Source of the DNA: a virus
DNA length: 30,194 nucleotides
IMG/VR virus record: IMGVR_UViG_3300044646_002195
Location: 1-30,194 of that record
Strand: one strand, 5' to 3'
Part shown: positions 4,912-13,153 of the stretch, piece by piece
How the letters are laid out: each line of letters starts with the position of its first letter
Position numbering within the stretch: the stretch's first letter is position 1
Made by a program: the position numbers and the translations under genes
Notes under the pieces: model-generated
Told to the model about the DNA's origin: nothing
Database searches by the model: none
Seen by the model: only the letters and a program-made list of their open reading frames with translations

Positions 4912-6573
4912 TCACGACACGCTTTTTTCCGTGCTGTCGTAGGTCACATCACCTTTCGGCTCGACCCACGGCAGGAAAATGGAAAATTGGAGGGATTTCT
5001 TGGACTTCGGGCCCCTTTTGACCACTTCGACTCCGGTATCCCCGCGAGCCGCAAGCTCACGCAATCGTGCGGACAAAATTGTGTGAGTGATCCCCCGCAT
5101 CTGCTCTGGGGAGGAGCGGAAGCAATTCCCAAGCTCATCAAGAATCGCCGACGCGGTGCCGACAAAGGGAGTCTTTCGCTCGCTTGTCGTGCGTCGAGCC
5201 CACCATTCAGCGAGCTTTTCCTGAATCGAGTAGGCAAGTGAGGTTTGAAAAAGACGCTCCTGCACTTCCTCTGCAATGATCGGACGAATCCCATATCTCC
5301 CTCTTTCATCAAGCACTTCTTTTGGCGGATTCCACGCTTTAATCCAAGATAGAAAGTGCGGCAGCTCCGTCGTTTCGATGTTTTTGAAAACCTCTGAAGG
5401 CGGGTGGTCCTCCCATGATTTCATGTAAACGGCGATCATCTTGTCGGCGTTGCTGATCTCAAGGTTCGGCATCAGGCGGATCGAAAACGGATCGTCATTG
5501 AGCGCGAGGACGACCCGTCCTGACCATGAAATCTCTGTCGGGGTCTCGAATTTCTTGTGGTAGGCGTGGACTGGATTGGCGACGAGCTTCTTAATCTGCG
5601 CCGCATACTGGTTGCGTTTCTCCTCGCTCGATGCGCCCCGCGCGTCGTCGATCACGGCGAGAGGACTCTCGAATACATCCGCAGTAAACCCTCCGGCGTC
5701 CCCGCTTGCCATGGAGGAGAAATCGGCAAAGCCTCCCATGGCGGGTTTGAGGACCTTGTGAATTGTCCACGACTTGTAGCAGTGAATCGGACCGACCATG
5801 GCGAGAGCCTGCCCTGGGGCGAGTTCCCCCTCCTCGGCGGACTCGTAGAACCGTTTGAACCACGCAAGGAAAAGGTCCTTGTAGATCGGCTTGGCGAAGA
5901 CATTGTCATAGACTTGGGCGATGAGCGGGAAGTGTTGCCCCCACGCGCCGACTGAGGAAGCAGGCTCCATGATGCTGACCGTCGAAGTGTTGAGGAACTT
6001 GCGCCCGCCACGAACGAAGATGTCGTGCTTGTGGTAGAGGAACGGAGCGGCTCCATCGACGCGGCGGTGCTTGAGGATCGTGTGCTTGGCGCGGTCGAGC
6101 GGGGACGCTGTCTGCCCCTTGGCGGCACGATCGGAGAAGCCCCGAACCTTGAGCATGGAAGTCACCATGCCGCCTGCCAGCAAACGCCAGATGTTGTCTG
6201 CCCCGCGGTCGTAAAAGTTGCGCCCGTCAAAAGCGATGTCATCGAACTGGTCGGGATCGACCGAGTGCCCGACTTTCAGCTTTCGCTTTGCATCGTCAAT
6301 GGCTGCGGAGAAGGCGTCGGGTTCAAGTAGAGGAGCCTCTGCTCCTTCCCCGTGTCCTTCCTCTCCACGAACGGGAGCCTCGTCAGTCTCACCGCCGTCA
6401 AGCTCCCCTGGCAGGCCCCCAGCGGCACCACCAAGCTCGCCAACTTCCTCACTCTCTCGCTCCACTGCTCCTTCGAGGTCGCGTTGATTAAGATGATCGA
6501 GTGCGCCGACTCGTTCCCCGAAAGGGTTATGGACACGATCGGGAGTGGGAGTTTTTTCAGTATTGTCAGCCAT
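4912..6573 (-). CDS. D5-like superfamily 3 replicative helicase
   Basis: A phage DNA helicase unwinding DNA at the fork, of the D5/DUF5906 type often paired with a primase. Visible: F-D-D-I-A-F-D-G-R-N-F (about 110-120, start of the conserved region), a Walker A variant G-P-I-H-C-Y-K-S-W at 261-269 (where G-x4-G-K-[ST] is usual, Tyr replaces the Gly before Lys), Walker B L-A-V-I-D-D near 305-310, and a sensor-1-like V-V-L-A-L-N-D-D. The only ATG is at 6573, but residues 1-99 are read in the -1 frame of the upstream primase gene and are a Gly/Glu-rich low-complexity tract. So the native N-terminus is in doubt: it could start near 6276 from a non-AUG codon, be reached by frameshift, or truly begin at 6573. 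Its TGA overlaps a possible GTG of the next gene. Confidence 0.75.
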   Translation of the reverse strand: MADNTEKTPTPDRVHNPFGERVGALDHLNQRDLEGAVERESEEVGELGGAAGGLPGELDGGETDEAPVRGEEGHGEGAEAPLLEPDAFSAAIDDAKRKLKVGHSVDPDQFDDIAFDGRNFYDRGADNIWRLLAGGMVTSMLKVRGFSDRAAKGQTASPLDRAKHTILKHRRVDGAAPFLYHKHDIFVRGGRKFLNTSTVSIMEPASSVGAWGQHFPLIAQVYDNVFAKPIYKDLFLAWFKRFYESAEEGELAPGQALAMVGPIHCYKSWTIHKVLKPAMGGFADFSSMASGDAGGFTADVFESPLAVIDDARGASSEEKRNQYAAQIKKLVANPVHAYHKKFETPTEISWSGRVVLALNDDPFSIRLMPNLEISNADKMIAVYMKSWEDHPPSEVFKNIETTELPHFLSWIKAWNPPKEVLDERGRYGIRPIIAEEVQERLFQTSLAYSIQEKLAEWWARRTTSERKTPFVGTASAILDELGNCFRSSPEQMRGITHTILSARLRELAARGDTGVEVVKRGPKSKKSLQFSIFLPWVEPKGDVTYDSTEKSVS

Positions 6574-7205
6574 AGGTTAGGTTCAATTTTGTCGCTTTCA
6601 ACGAGAGCGAATTTGTAGGCCGATATGCTCTCCTCGGCTCGACGACTCGCTTTCCCGAGTCGTTCGATAAATGTTTTCTCGCCGCTGACGGGGTTCATCA
6701 GGAACCAAGCTCCGACGCGGTTGTTTTTGATGACCCAGTCCAAGAATCCCCTAGGGGTCGAGTGGCCCCACACCATCTGGCCTTGGCTACGCTCGTCGTT
6801 AAAGACGACGGTTCTCTCCCCGTCGGCATAGACCATGCGGAGGTAGTCATGCACTGTGACACTGCGAGGGTCGATCGGGCTCATAGCCTCGATTTCCTCG
6901 AAGGAAGTCGGTCCCTCTTTGGTGGCTTCTTTGATGGCGTCGGGATCGAGGTCGTGGCGCGGGATGTAGTGTGTGCGGTTATGCAACCCGCCCCCGCGAA
7001 TTTTGCGGAGGGTGTTTTCGACTTCTCCTGGCTGGGCAGGGCGAGACATCCAGTGGTCAACCCACGCTTCGATGTCGTCATCATCCAAGCCTGCGTTCAC
7101 GAGCCCGTTGATTACGAGGTAGAGCCAGCGGTGGCACCCTTCGCCAGACGGAGGGCACTCCGGCAAGCACAAGTCACTTGGCTGATGTTCCTTCGGGTCG
7201 ATCAT
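6276..7205 (-). CDS. Primase-like replication protein (AEP/toprim-type core)
   Basis: Start M-I-D-P-K-E-H-Q at 7205, overlapping the upstream TGA. The N-terminal part (C-H-R-W-L-Y-L-V-I-N-G-L ... I-E-A-W-V-D-H-W-M-S-R) resembles the small helical domain that precedes many phage primases. The C-terminal half has F-A-L-V-E-S-D, L-P-I-V-S-I-T-L-S-G-N-E-S-A-H-S-I-I, V-R-L-T-R-L-P and Q-R-L-L-Y-L-N-P, the order seen in phage primase/helicase proteins (E-S-D, S-G-G-K-S-x-H-A-W, R-L-S-R-x-P, Q-R-L-L-Y-L-x-P). Here S-G-N-E-S-A-H replaces the usual S-G-G-K-S-x-H, so the Lys is missing. It likely makes primers with the adjacent helicase; the last 298 nt are shared with the helicase frame. Confidence 0.65.
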   Translation of the reverse strand: MIDPKEHQPSDLCLPECPPSGEGCHRWLYLVINGLVNAGLDDDDIEAWVDHWMSRPAQPGEVENTLRKIRGGGLHNRTHYIPRHDLDPDAIKEATKEGPTSFEEIEAMSPIDPRSVTVHDYLRMVYADGERTVVFNDERSQGQMVWGHSTPRGFLDWVIKNNRVGAWFLMNPVSGEKTFIERLGKASRRAEESISAYKFALVESDKIEPNLWLTILKKLPLPIVSITLSGNESAHSIILINATSKEQWSERVRKLASLVVPLGACQGSLTAVRLTRLPFVERKDTGKEQRLLYLNPTPSPQPLTMQSES

Positions 7206-7525
7206 TTTTCGGTTTCTTGAATATCTGGTCGTAGTTCTCCTGATACTTCTTCCAGTCGGTTCCGGCGCGTGCCTGTGACCCTGTTCCAACTCTTACTCTT
7301 TTTAGCTCTATGGTTTTGCTCATAAATTTCCTGACACACGCGACGGATGCGCTTTTCGTTTAGCCCGAGTGCGAACGCGATAACCCCGAAAGCGTAGGAG
7401 TTAAAGAACCTCATCGCCGCGTCCCGCTCATCTTTTAGCTCCAGATCGGCGCGGGCCTGCTCGACGACCGCGCAGAGGACCCGCTTGGCTCCGATTGTGT
7501 CGAGGGGGATTTGGTTATTTGACAT
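7202..7525 (-). CDS. Small replication-module protein, 107 residues
   Basis: Begins M-S-N-N-Q-I-P-L-D-T-I-G-A-K-R-V-L-C-A-V-V-E-Q-A-R at 7525, inside the last codons of the polymerase gene (11-nt overlap), and ends overlapping the primase start. The section N-S-Y-A-F-G-V-I-A-F-A-L-G-L-N-E-K-R-I-R-R-V-C-Q-E has helix-turn-helix character, and the C-terminus is basic (R-A-K-K-S-K-S-W-N-R). DNA binding, perhaps as helicase loader or accessory factor, is inferred from its place between polymerase and primase; no family is named with confidence. Confidence 0.65.
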   Translation of the reverse strand: MSNNQIPLDTIGAKRVLCAVVEQARADLELKDERDAAMRFFNSYAFGVIAFALGLNEKRIRRVCQEIYEQNHRAKKSKSWNRVTGTRRNRLEEVSGELRPDIQETEK

Positions 7526-9260
7526 AGCTCTTGGTCAGGTTCGCTTCGGCTCCGACGGGAAGATCGGCGCACCATGCAGGGGCAGTCGCCATGGTTTCTT
7601 CGATGTCCTTTAGCGCGTCGTCGGCCTTGTCCTCATCGACGAGGCAGACGACTTCGTCGTGGATTCGCATGATGACTTCGTAGCCTTTGCTGGTCAGTTC
7701 GCTCACGCGGTCCATGAAGATGTCGCGGGCAAAAGCCTGCGTGAGGTTTTCGGCCAGCAAGCCGCCATAGAGCTTGCTCCGCATCATTTTTCCATTTCGA
7801 GGAACAAGCCCTGAAAACTCGCCCTGGGATGCCTTGATCTCGCGGTAAACCAACTCGCGTTTCCTGGGGAGAATGACATTCAAGTTATTTCCGCAGCTTT
7901 CCTCCAATTTTGTTTGGAGCTTCCTCCAGAGCGTCACGATTCTTGGATTCGAGGCGCGGTAGTCAGCGACGATGCGCTCGGCCTCGGTGGGCTTGATCTC
8001 CAGGCCCGCCATCATCTTTGCGACGACTTGAAACTTCTTGGCCCCGCACCCAAAGCCGAGCCCCAGCACACGGGCCTTGGCGAGTTGGCGCATCGACTTG
8101 TCCACCTCTTTAAGTGGGCGCAGGTCGGAGTAGCCCATCGTGGCACGGGCGTGAGCCTCATACACATCCACCCCGCTCCGAAGGAGGTCGAGCGTCGCGT
8201 GGTCGCCAGCAAGCCACAGGATGCAGCGGGCCTCGATTTGAGCGAGGTCACAGACGACGAGCATCTTGCCTTCCGGCGCTTCGATCATGGAACGGATGTC
8301 CACGCCAGAGACAATGTCCCTAGGGAGGTTTTGAGCGTTCCAGCCGCCACTACCCGAGTCGCGCCCTGTGGTGGCTCCAAAGTATTTCAAATCGTAGCCC
8401 ATCCGTCCGTCGTGGCGGGTGCGGGAGAGCATGGTCTGAATCGTCTTGAGGTGCTTGTTCGCCTTTCGGTGTTCGCGAATAGCGGATACCCAAGGATACT
8501 TGTCGGCGAACTCCTCTTCCCACTTCTGCGCCTGATCTTCTTTTTCGGCAAAGCTGTCGGGAGCCCAAATGCCCTCCGCGGCGCACTGATCGCGCACCGC
8601 ATGAAGGCTCAACGCCGGACGCGCTGGGTGCCACGGCAACAGGTCGCGGGTTTCGTTGGAGGTCTGCTCCAAAGTTACGCTTGCATGGAATAACTTTTTT
8701 ATATTTACCGGCACGCCCCGCATGGTCATGTCGCGAGTCATGCGCGAAACATTGCGCTCATGCTCCGGCCACTTGCCGCCGTGCTCGAGCCAAAGATTCA
8801 AAGTGTTCTCTGCATCGCCGAGTGCGTATTTTTCTACCTCGGCGCGGAAGTCCGCATCCATCGTCTCCCAGCGTTTCCCCTTCATCTTGTCTCGAACATC
8901 CTTGGAGACTTCGGTGCCAAGAAGGTGATGACTGGCTTCCTTGAGTGAGCGGGGAAACCCTAGGAACGCCGTCATATCAGCGGTGTCGAAGACCTCTCCG
9001 CTTACTTGCGGAATGACGCCAGCCTCGATCAGTGCGCCCAAGAGCGTGAGGTCGAACGCCGCATTGTGCATCACCCATCTACGGTTGTTCACGGCTTCCC
9101 AAGGGGCCGACTTCGGATGCCCAACATATCGGAGCCCGTCGTCCCCAACAATCGAGACGAGGTAGATGTCTGTGGCGCGGGCGTAGTGCCAAGCGCCCAT
9201 GTCTCCAACTGTGCAGTCTTTGGAGTAAAAAGATTCAAAGTCGATGGCGTAGGTCGGCAT
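7515..9260 (-). CDS. Family A DNA polymerase with 3'-5' exonuclease
   Basis: Phage replicative polymerase of 581 residues. The proofreading domain shows Exo I D-F-E (7-9), Exo II H-N-A-A-F-D (65-70) and Exo III Y-A-L-G-D-A-E (145-151). The polymerase domain shows motif A V-V-C-D-L-A-Q-I-E-A-R (335-345, catalytic Asp338; Leu-Ala replaces the usual Tyr-Ser), motif B R-Q-L-A-K-A-R-V-L-G-L-G-F-G (391-404; Leu400 where Phe or Tyr is usual before G) and motif C I-H-D-E (533-536). There is no 5'-nuclease domain. The ATG at 9260 follows a leader with GTAATAACC and CTAACCCTCTC. Downstream genes overlap, so it heads the unit polymerase - small protein - primase - helicase. Confidence 0.93.
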   Translation of the reverse strand: MPTYAIDFESFYSKDCTVGDMGAWHYARATDIYLVSIVGDDGLRYVGHPKSAPWEAVNNRRWVMHNAAFDLTLLGALIEAGVIPQVSGEVFDTADMTAFLGFPRSLKEASHHLLGTEVSKDVRDKMKGKRWETMDADFRAEVEKYALGDAENTLNLWLEHGGKWPEHERNVSRMTRDMTMRGVPVNIKKLFHASVTLEQTSNETRDLLPWHPARPALSLHAVRDQCAAEGIWAPDSFAEKEDQAQKWEEEFADKYPWVSAIREHRKANKHLKTIQTMLSRTRHDGRMGYDLKYFGATTGRDSGSGGWNAQNLPRDIVSGVDIRSMIEAPEGKMLVVCDLAQIEARCILWLAGDHATLDLLRSGVDVYEAHARATMGYSDLRPLKEVDKSMRQLAKARVLGLGFGCGAKKFQVVAKMMAGLEIKPTEAERIVADYRASNPRIVTLWRKLQTKLEESCGNNLNVILPRKRELVYREIKASQGEFSGLVPRNGKMMRSKLYGGLLAENLTQAFARDIFMDRVSELTSKGYEVIMRIHDEVVCLVDEDKADDALKDIEETMATAPAWCADLPVGAEANLTKSYVK

Positions 9261-9279
9261 GAGAGGGTTAGGGTGGCGA

Positions 9280-9288
9280 GGTTATTAC
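9280..9288 (-). promoter_or_regulatory. GTAATAACC leader element before the polymerase
   Basis: GTGTAATAACC on the coding strand, 19 nt from the ATG at 9260, followed by CTAACCC. The same CTAACCCTC stretch precedes the start at 2352. Confidence 0.5.
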
Positions 9289-9308
9289 ACCACGCCACCC
9301 TGTTTCGA

Positions 9309-10076
9309 TTACTTGTCGAGGGTTTCGATCATCGCTGCTTGCGCCTCGGTGACGAGGCCCGCCGAGCGGATGGTGGGAGTCCACCAAGACTTGTCAGCTT
9401 TGGTTACAATGACCGAGCCGAGGTCCCATTGACCGCCCTTGAGCCCTGTGGCGGCAAGGTGGGTGCGGAGCGAAGTCGCGAGCGGCACAGCCACGCCGCT
9501 ATACGCGGTCGAGGCGAAGGTCGCCACGGCGCGGGTGTATCGGGTGCCGTCCGATGCGACATTGTAAAAGAGCGACTCGGCGTCGTCCGAGAGGTCTTCT
9601 GTCGCCTGAATGAGGAACTCGACCGTCGCGATCTCAGAGAAAATCCCAGCGCCACGGGACCAGTGAACCCTACCACCCGCGTCACGCACTTCGGCAGCGG
9701 AGTTGAACAAGCGAACCGGAGTCACTTCGCGGTCGTCGTATGGGATGTTCTCCTGATATTGCTTCATCATCTGGAGGGCGATGACGCGGACAGGAACCGA
9801 CTTTTTCTTGTCGGTCGGGTCGATCTTTGAGACCGCGTGTTGCTTGTCGAGAACCCAAGTGCCAGGGCTGAACTGGTCAGCCAAGACCCCTGTTTTATTG
9901 ACGAGATTGATGCGGGGGAGGCGTGTGTCTGAGGCGCTCCAGTCGCCGACCAGGCCCTTTTCCTCAAGGGCGGAGTTGGTCGTGATGTTGGCGAGAGCAT
10001 TGGCCTCTGGCCTGGTGTTTGCGAGTTGTTTGGACTCGGTTGTAGTGGTGGATTCGTCGAATGTTATTGTTGCCAT
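9309..10076 (-). CDS. Replication-module protein, 255 residues, possible ssDNA-binding protein
   Basis: M-A-T-I-T-F-D-E-S-T-T-T-T-E-S, a Ser/Thr-rich start, then G-D-W-S-A-S-D-T-R-L-P-R-I-N-L-V-N-K-T-G and F-S-P-G-T-W-V-L-D. The middle contains P-V-R-V-I-A-L-Q-M-M-K-Q-Y-Q-E-N-I-P and R-L-F-N-S-A-A-E-V-R, and the end W-T-P-T-I-R-S-A-G-L-V-T-E-A-Q. The mixed beta pattern and the location between polymerase and helicase-nuclease fit a phage single-stranded-DNA-binding or annealing protein, but I see no diagnostic OB-fold motif and no acidic tail. Treat the role as context only. The leader is about 55 nt long and holds GTAATAACC and CTAACCCCC. Confidence 0.7.
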   Translation of the reverse strand: MATITFDESTTTTESKQLANTRPEANALANITTNSALEEKGLVGDWSASDTRLPRINLVNKTGVLADQFSPGTWVLDKQHAVSKIDPTDKKKSVPVRVIALQMMKQYQENIPYDDREVTPVRLFNSAAEVRDAGGRVHWSRGAGIFSEIATVEFLIQATEDLSDDAESLFYNVASDGTRYTRAVATFASTAYSGVAVPLATSLRTHLAATGLKGGQWDLGSVIVTKADKSWWTPTIRSAGLVTEAQAAMIETLDK

Positions 10077-10131
10077 TTTTGGTATTTTTCGGTTTTGGTT
10101 TTTGTTCTGAGGTGGGGGTTAGACCTTATGA

Positions 10132-10140
10132 GGTTATTAC
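10132..10140 (-). promoter_or_regulatory. GTAATAACC leader element
   Basis: Located between the stop of the helicase-nuclease gene (10145) and the ATG at 10076, about 55 nt from it, followed by CATAAGG and CTAACCCCC. Confidence 0.45.
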
Positions 10141-10144
10141 TCGT

Positions 10145-12523
10145 TCAAAAATTTTTTGATTTTTCTAAATAGGAGATTGTCCCGTCTTGCTTCGCTGCGT
10201 TCGCGTCGAGCAAAGCATCCCGCAAAGCTGCTTTGGCCTTAGCCATTTGGCCTCGGTCAGCGGTTCTTGCGACGGCTTTTTCAAGGTCGCCGATTTTAAC
10301 TTCGGCACAAGCTGCGAAGGCTTCAGGAGTGATTTTATTTTTGACGACTTCCCATGCTGCCTGCGAATCGGTGATCTTGAAGCTCGATTTTTTTTCCTTG
10401 AGTTCATACCCTGGAATTTCCACGCCGGATAGGCGAAGCTCCAGAGCACGCGCATTTACTTTCTCGGACCAATCTTTGAGGATCGGAGCGAGGCGCTTCG
10501 CGAGTGCCATTTTCTCAGGGTCGGTGATGAGAGTAGGGTCGTATTCCGGCGGCAGCGCGAGTTCGTCGGGTTGGTATTTGCTGGCAATGGTCAAGGCGAG
10601 GCTGTTGAGCTTCGGACATTCGGCGCGGTTATTACACCACGCGCAGTGACCGCCTGTCTGGTAGCTGACGGGGTCGTTTCGTTTGGCGGCGGCGACAATA
10701 GCGGTGACAGCGGCGACAAGCCGGTCGTAACTCGCTTCGCGAGTCCACTCGACAACATCGATCACGCCCTGGAAGGGGAGGAGCACATGAACAGTAATTG
10801 TGTTTATCTGGGGGTGAGCGTCCCAGATTCCGACGGCGTAAGCCCAGAATTGAGGCGAATCTGCTTCATATTTGCCCCAAGCGAACTTGTAGTCCACCAA
10901 CTCGGCGGTGTCGCCGTGGAGCATGATGTGATCAATGTGCCCGAACTGGTCGAGCACGATGTAGCGGCGCTCCCGAATCTCCTCCAGCCCCGCTCCGCAT
11001 TTCTCGCGAAGCTGGCGGAGGTATTGCAGGCAGAGCCCCGCGCATTTGCGAAGGAACTCGTCATCGGCGGGGATGACATCGAGGTTCTCCTTTTCGATCG
11101 CGAGGTGCCCTAGGGTGCCGCGGTCGGCGGCTGTCGTGTCGCGGGTTTGGTCATTGCGAAATCCTGGGCATTTCGCTTTTTCTTTGAGTGACGACGGAGA
11201 ATGCTCCGCGTGTTCTTTTTCTGTTGGTGCCGCCGCGATCGACACCTCTTTTATGTCGCGGTCTGTTGTGGTTTCCATAATTCCTTCATTCAAAATTTGC
11301 TGATTCTCGCGTTTGTGGCGTGTGGTATGCAGAGCGGCTTGCTCGACTGTTCCTGGGGCATAGAGGCGCAGTGCCAGAGCGCGGTTTTTAGCCCCGACAC
11401 GGCGCACCCGCCCGATAGCTTGCTCCTCCGCGGTGCCGCTGAATTGCGGGCAGAGAAGGGCCGTGCGTGGCGCGTTGCCGTGCGTGTCGTGGAGGTCGAT
11501 GGATTGACCACCGGCTCCAATTTGGACAACGAGACAGCGTAGAACATTGGCTTGAAATCTATCGCGGCTCCCCTGTCGCAATTCCTGCGACACCCTGCCG
11601 TCAATCGTTTCGGAAAGTTCTCCGAGGAGCCCAGAGGCTTTGTCGATCGACTCGTGGAAATTGAGAAAAAGCACGACGCTCCCGCCCTCCTCAACGATCT
11701 CTTTCGCTCGCTCCACAAGGTAGGGGACTTTGATGAGTTCGATCGCTTGGCGTTGCCGGAGGTTCTTCACCGCAGCGGGGTCTTCAATGTCGATCATCTC
11801 CGAATAGAGCTTGAGGATTTCGTCGCGGTCCTCGCTCGAAAGATGAATAGGCTCGTCGCAGAGCCGGAGTTCGGGAAGTTGGTCAGACAGCACGGAATCC
11901 AAAGTTCGGTTGCCGCGACTCGTAAAAATGGAATGGTGAAGATGCTCCATGCGGAGCTTGTTCTCGGGAGTCTTCGGGTCCCATTCGAGCCCGCCCCAGC
12001 GTCCGTTCTCCGCGCCCATGTTTCGCACCCAGCCCCAAAACGCCCTAGGGTGAAACAGGCCGAGCTTGGAGCCGATCGCTTTCATGCGAAGCGGGCTCTC
12101 CGCTGCGGTTGCCGACAGCATCAGCGTGCGGTAGGGAGCCGCTTCAAGCATCTTGCTGTTCGTGCTTTTGTAGCCCGCGAACATATGAACTTCGTCCACG
12201 ACCAGGAGGAGCGTTTCAGGAGTCCACTTAAAGTCTTTGCCTGACTTTTTGACCCATGGGGTGTTTCCCGCACGGAGCTTTTCAGGGTTTTCAACGAACA
12301 CCGGCTCGATGCCAAAAGCCTCCAGAGTGGCTTGCCACTTGGCTTTGACGCTCTTTGGGCAGACGACTCCCACGGGGAGTCCGTAGCGCCGCGCCACTTC
12401 GCAGGCGATGATTGTTTTACCCCCGCCGCATCCGGTTGCCTCCAGCGAGGCCCCGTTGGCGTCGAGGCTTCGCAGGTTGGCTTCTACGGCGTCTTTTTGA
12501 AAGGGGTAAAGGGAGAACTTCAT
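10145..12523 (-). CDS. SNF2-like helicase fused to a Cas4/RecB-type Fe-S nuclease
   Basis: 792 residues from the ATG at 12523, which overlaps the upstream TGA. Residues 1-400 are an SF2 helicase: Y-P-F-Q-K-D-A-V (Q-motif-like), Walker A G-C-G-G-G-K-T (31-37), D-E-V-H (110-113), S-A-T (137-139), and Q-A-I-G-R-V-R-R-V-G (368-377, motif VI). Residues about 440-640 are a PD-(D/E)XK nuclease: C452-P-G, D-R-G-T-L-G-H, G-H-I-D-H, E-L-V-D-Y-K-F (541-547), then C627-x2-C630-x5-C636. The four Cys match the Fe-S clasp of RecB/Cas4-like nucleases, as in DUF2800-type phage proteins. A helical C-terminus follows. Likely processes DNA ends or branched intermediates in replication or recombination. An internal GAAGGA-ATT-ATG at 11278 could start the nuclease alone. 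Confidence 0.85.
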   Translation of the reverse strand: MKFSLYPFQKDAVEANLRSLDANGASLEATGCGGGKTIIACEVARRYGLPVGVVCPKSVKAKWQATLEAFGIEPVFVENPEKLRAGNTPWVKKSGKDFKWTPETLLLVVDEVHMFAGYKSTNSKMLEAAPYRTLMLSATAAESPLRMKAIGSKLGLFHPRAFWGWVRNMGAENGRWGGLEWDPKTPENKLRMEHLHHSIFTSRGNRTLDSVLSDQLPELRLCDEPIHLSSEDRDEILKLYSEMIDIEDPAAVKNLRQRQAIELIKVPYLVERAKEIVEEGGSVVLFLNFHESIDKASGLLGELSETIDGRVSQELRQGSRDRFQANVLRCLVVQIGAGGQSIDLHDTHGNAPRTALLCPQFSGTAEEQAIGRVRRVGAKNRALALRLYAPGTVEQAALHTTRHKRENQQILNEGIMETTTDRDIKEVSIAAAPTEKEHAEHSPSSLKEKAKCPGFRNDQTRDTTAADRGTLGHLAIEKENLDVIPADDEFLRKCAGLCLQYLRQLREKCGAGLEEIRERRYIVLDQFGHIDHIMLHGDTAELVDYKFAWGKYEADSPQFWAYAVGIWDAHPQINTITVHVLLPFQGVIDVVEWTREASYDRLVAAVTAIVAAAKRNDPVSYQTGGHCAWCNNRAECPKLNSLALTIASKYQPDELALPPEYDPTLITDPEKMALAKRLAPILKDWSEKVNARALELRLSGVEIPGYELKEKKSSFKITDSQAAWEVVKNKITPEAFAACAEVKIGDLEKAVARTADRGQMAKAKAALRDALLDANAAKQDGTISYLEKSKNF

Positions 12524-12816
12524 TCCTCCTCGAACCCTGCGATCTGCGCGGAACAACGAGCATACCCCGCGATGTCCACATAGGAATCGCGAGTCGGCGT
12601 ATAAACAGCCCGAGCAACCTTGAGGAGGATCATCAGGTGGGCCACATCCAGAGCCGAAAGCGGGGCGTTCGGGTCTTTGCGCGACTGGATGTAGGCGTTC
12701 CAGTGCGCCGCGATCCGCTCATGGTTGGGCTTGGCTCGGTCGTAATCGCGGCGACGGTCGCCACTGGTCACTTCCAGGGCAGTTTCAAGAATCGAGGTTG
12801 TGCGGTTATTACTCAT
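12520..12816 (-). CDS. DUF6378-like phage protein
   Basis: 98 residues starting M-S-N-N-R-T-T-S-I-L-E-T-A. The pattern I-L-E-T-A-L-E-V-T-S-G-D-R-R-R-D-Y, N-H-E-R-I-A-A-H-W-N-A-Y and A-H-L-M-I-L-L-K-V-A-R ... D-S-Y-V-D-I-A-G-Y-A matches a widespread phage family (DUF6378) of unknown function that is usually encoded among replication genes. Length is normal for the family. The start lies inside the last codons of the resolvase gene (8-nt overlap), and GTAATAACC falls just inside its coding start. Its TGA overlaps the helicase start. Confidence 0.82.
   Translation of the reverse strand: MSNNRTTSILETALEVTSGDRRRDYDRAKPNHERIAAHWNAYIQSRKDPNAPLSALDVAHLMILLKVARAVYTPTRDSYVDIAGYARCSAQIAGFEEE
12804..12812 (-). 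promoter_or_regulatory. GTAATAACC at the start of the DUF6378-like gene
   Basis: Codons 2-4 (A-GT AAT AAC C) of the gene starting at 12816 contain the motif, followed by GCACAACC. It is also the double stop TAA-TAA of the upstream gene, so it may be coincidental. Confidence 0.3.
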
Positions 12817-13153
12817 TCACTAAAGAAGACTCGCGGAGGATTTCGATAAATTTTTCGGCGGAGAGAACCACGATCCATTCGTGGTCGTTGCGCTTGTGGA
12901 AAACGACGGGAATTTTCCCTGGCTTTGCGTCGCGCTGGGCTTGGGAGAGCCACTGGTAGGGGTTCCCCGCCTCCACCCGCTTACACTCGATGTGCAGCGG
13001 CAGAGAGTCGCACACGACATCACTCTCGGTCAGCCCGAAGCGCCCTTGCGAGAACTGAACCCCACGCTTCGCGGGGAACCCCTGATCGGTGAGAAATCCG
13101 GCAAGCTCGCGCTCGCCCCGTGCGCCTTTGGCGCGAGAATTGATGCGCTTCAT
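12809..13153 (-). CDS. Resolvase-like PD-(D/E)XK nuclease
   Basis: 114 residues, start M-K-R-I-N-S-R-A-K-G at 13153 overlapping the upstream TGA. G-A-R-G-E-R-E-L-A-G-F-L (about 9-20) gives the N-terminal Glu, L-T-E-S-D-V-V (about 42-48) the Asp, and L-H-I-E-C-K-R-V-E (about 53-61) the E-x-K. This is the Holliday-junction-resolvase-like arrangement common in phages. A typical downstream W-L-S-Q-A-Q-R-D-A and I-P-V-V-F-H-K-R-N follow. It probably resolves branched DNA before packaging or during recombination. Placed directly upstream of the DUF6378-like and helicase-nuclease genes. Confidence 0.82.
   Translation of the reverse strand: MKRINSRAKGARGERELAGFLTDQGFPAKRGVQFSQGRFGLTESDVVCDSLPLHIECKRVEAGNPYQWLSQAQRDAKPGKIPVVFHKRNDHEWIVVLSAEKFIEILRESSLVNE

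Noticed and set aside
4772-4915. GTG start at 4915 for the 99-residue gene
   Set aside because: Although it gives a GTGA overlap with the helicase, the extra residues look non-coding and include the leader motif; kept as an alternative only.
9006-9830. 274-codon plus-strand frame
   Set aside because: Opposite the polymerase and the 255-residue protein, with an arginine-rich composition typical of antisense shadows.
10627-10635. GTAATAACC inside the helicase-nuclease gene
   Set aside because: It encodes the Cys-Asn-Asn of the Fe-S cluster region (C-A-W-C-N-N-R-A-E-C) and is not near a start, so it is taken as coincidence.
11552-12244. 230-codon plus-strand frame
   Set aside because: Antisense to the helicase domain; no start signal or domain.
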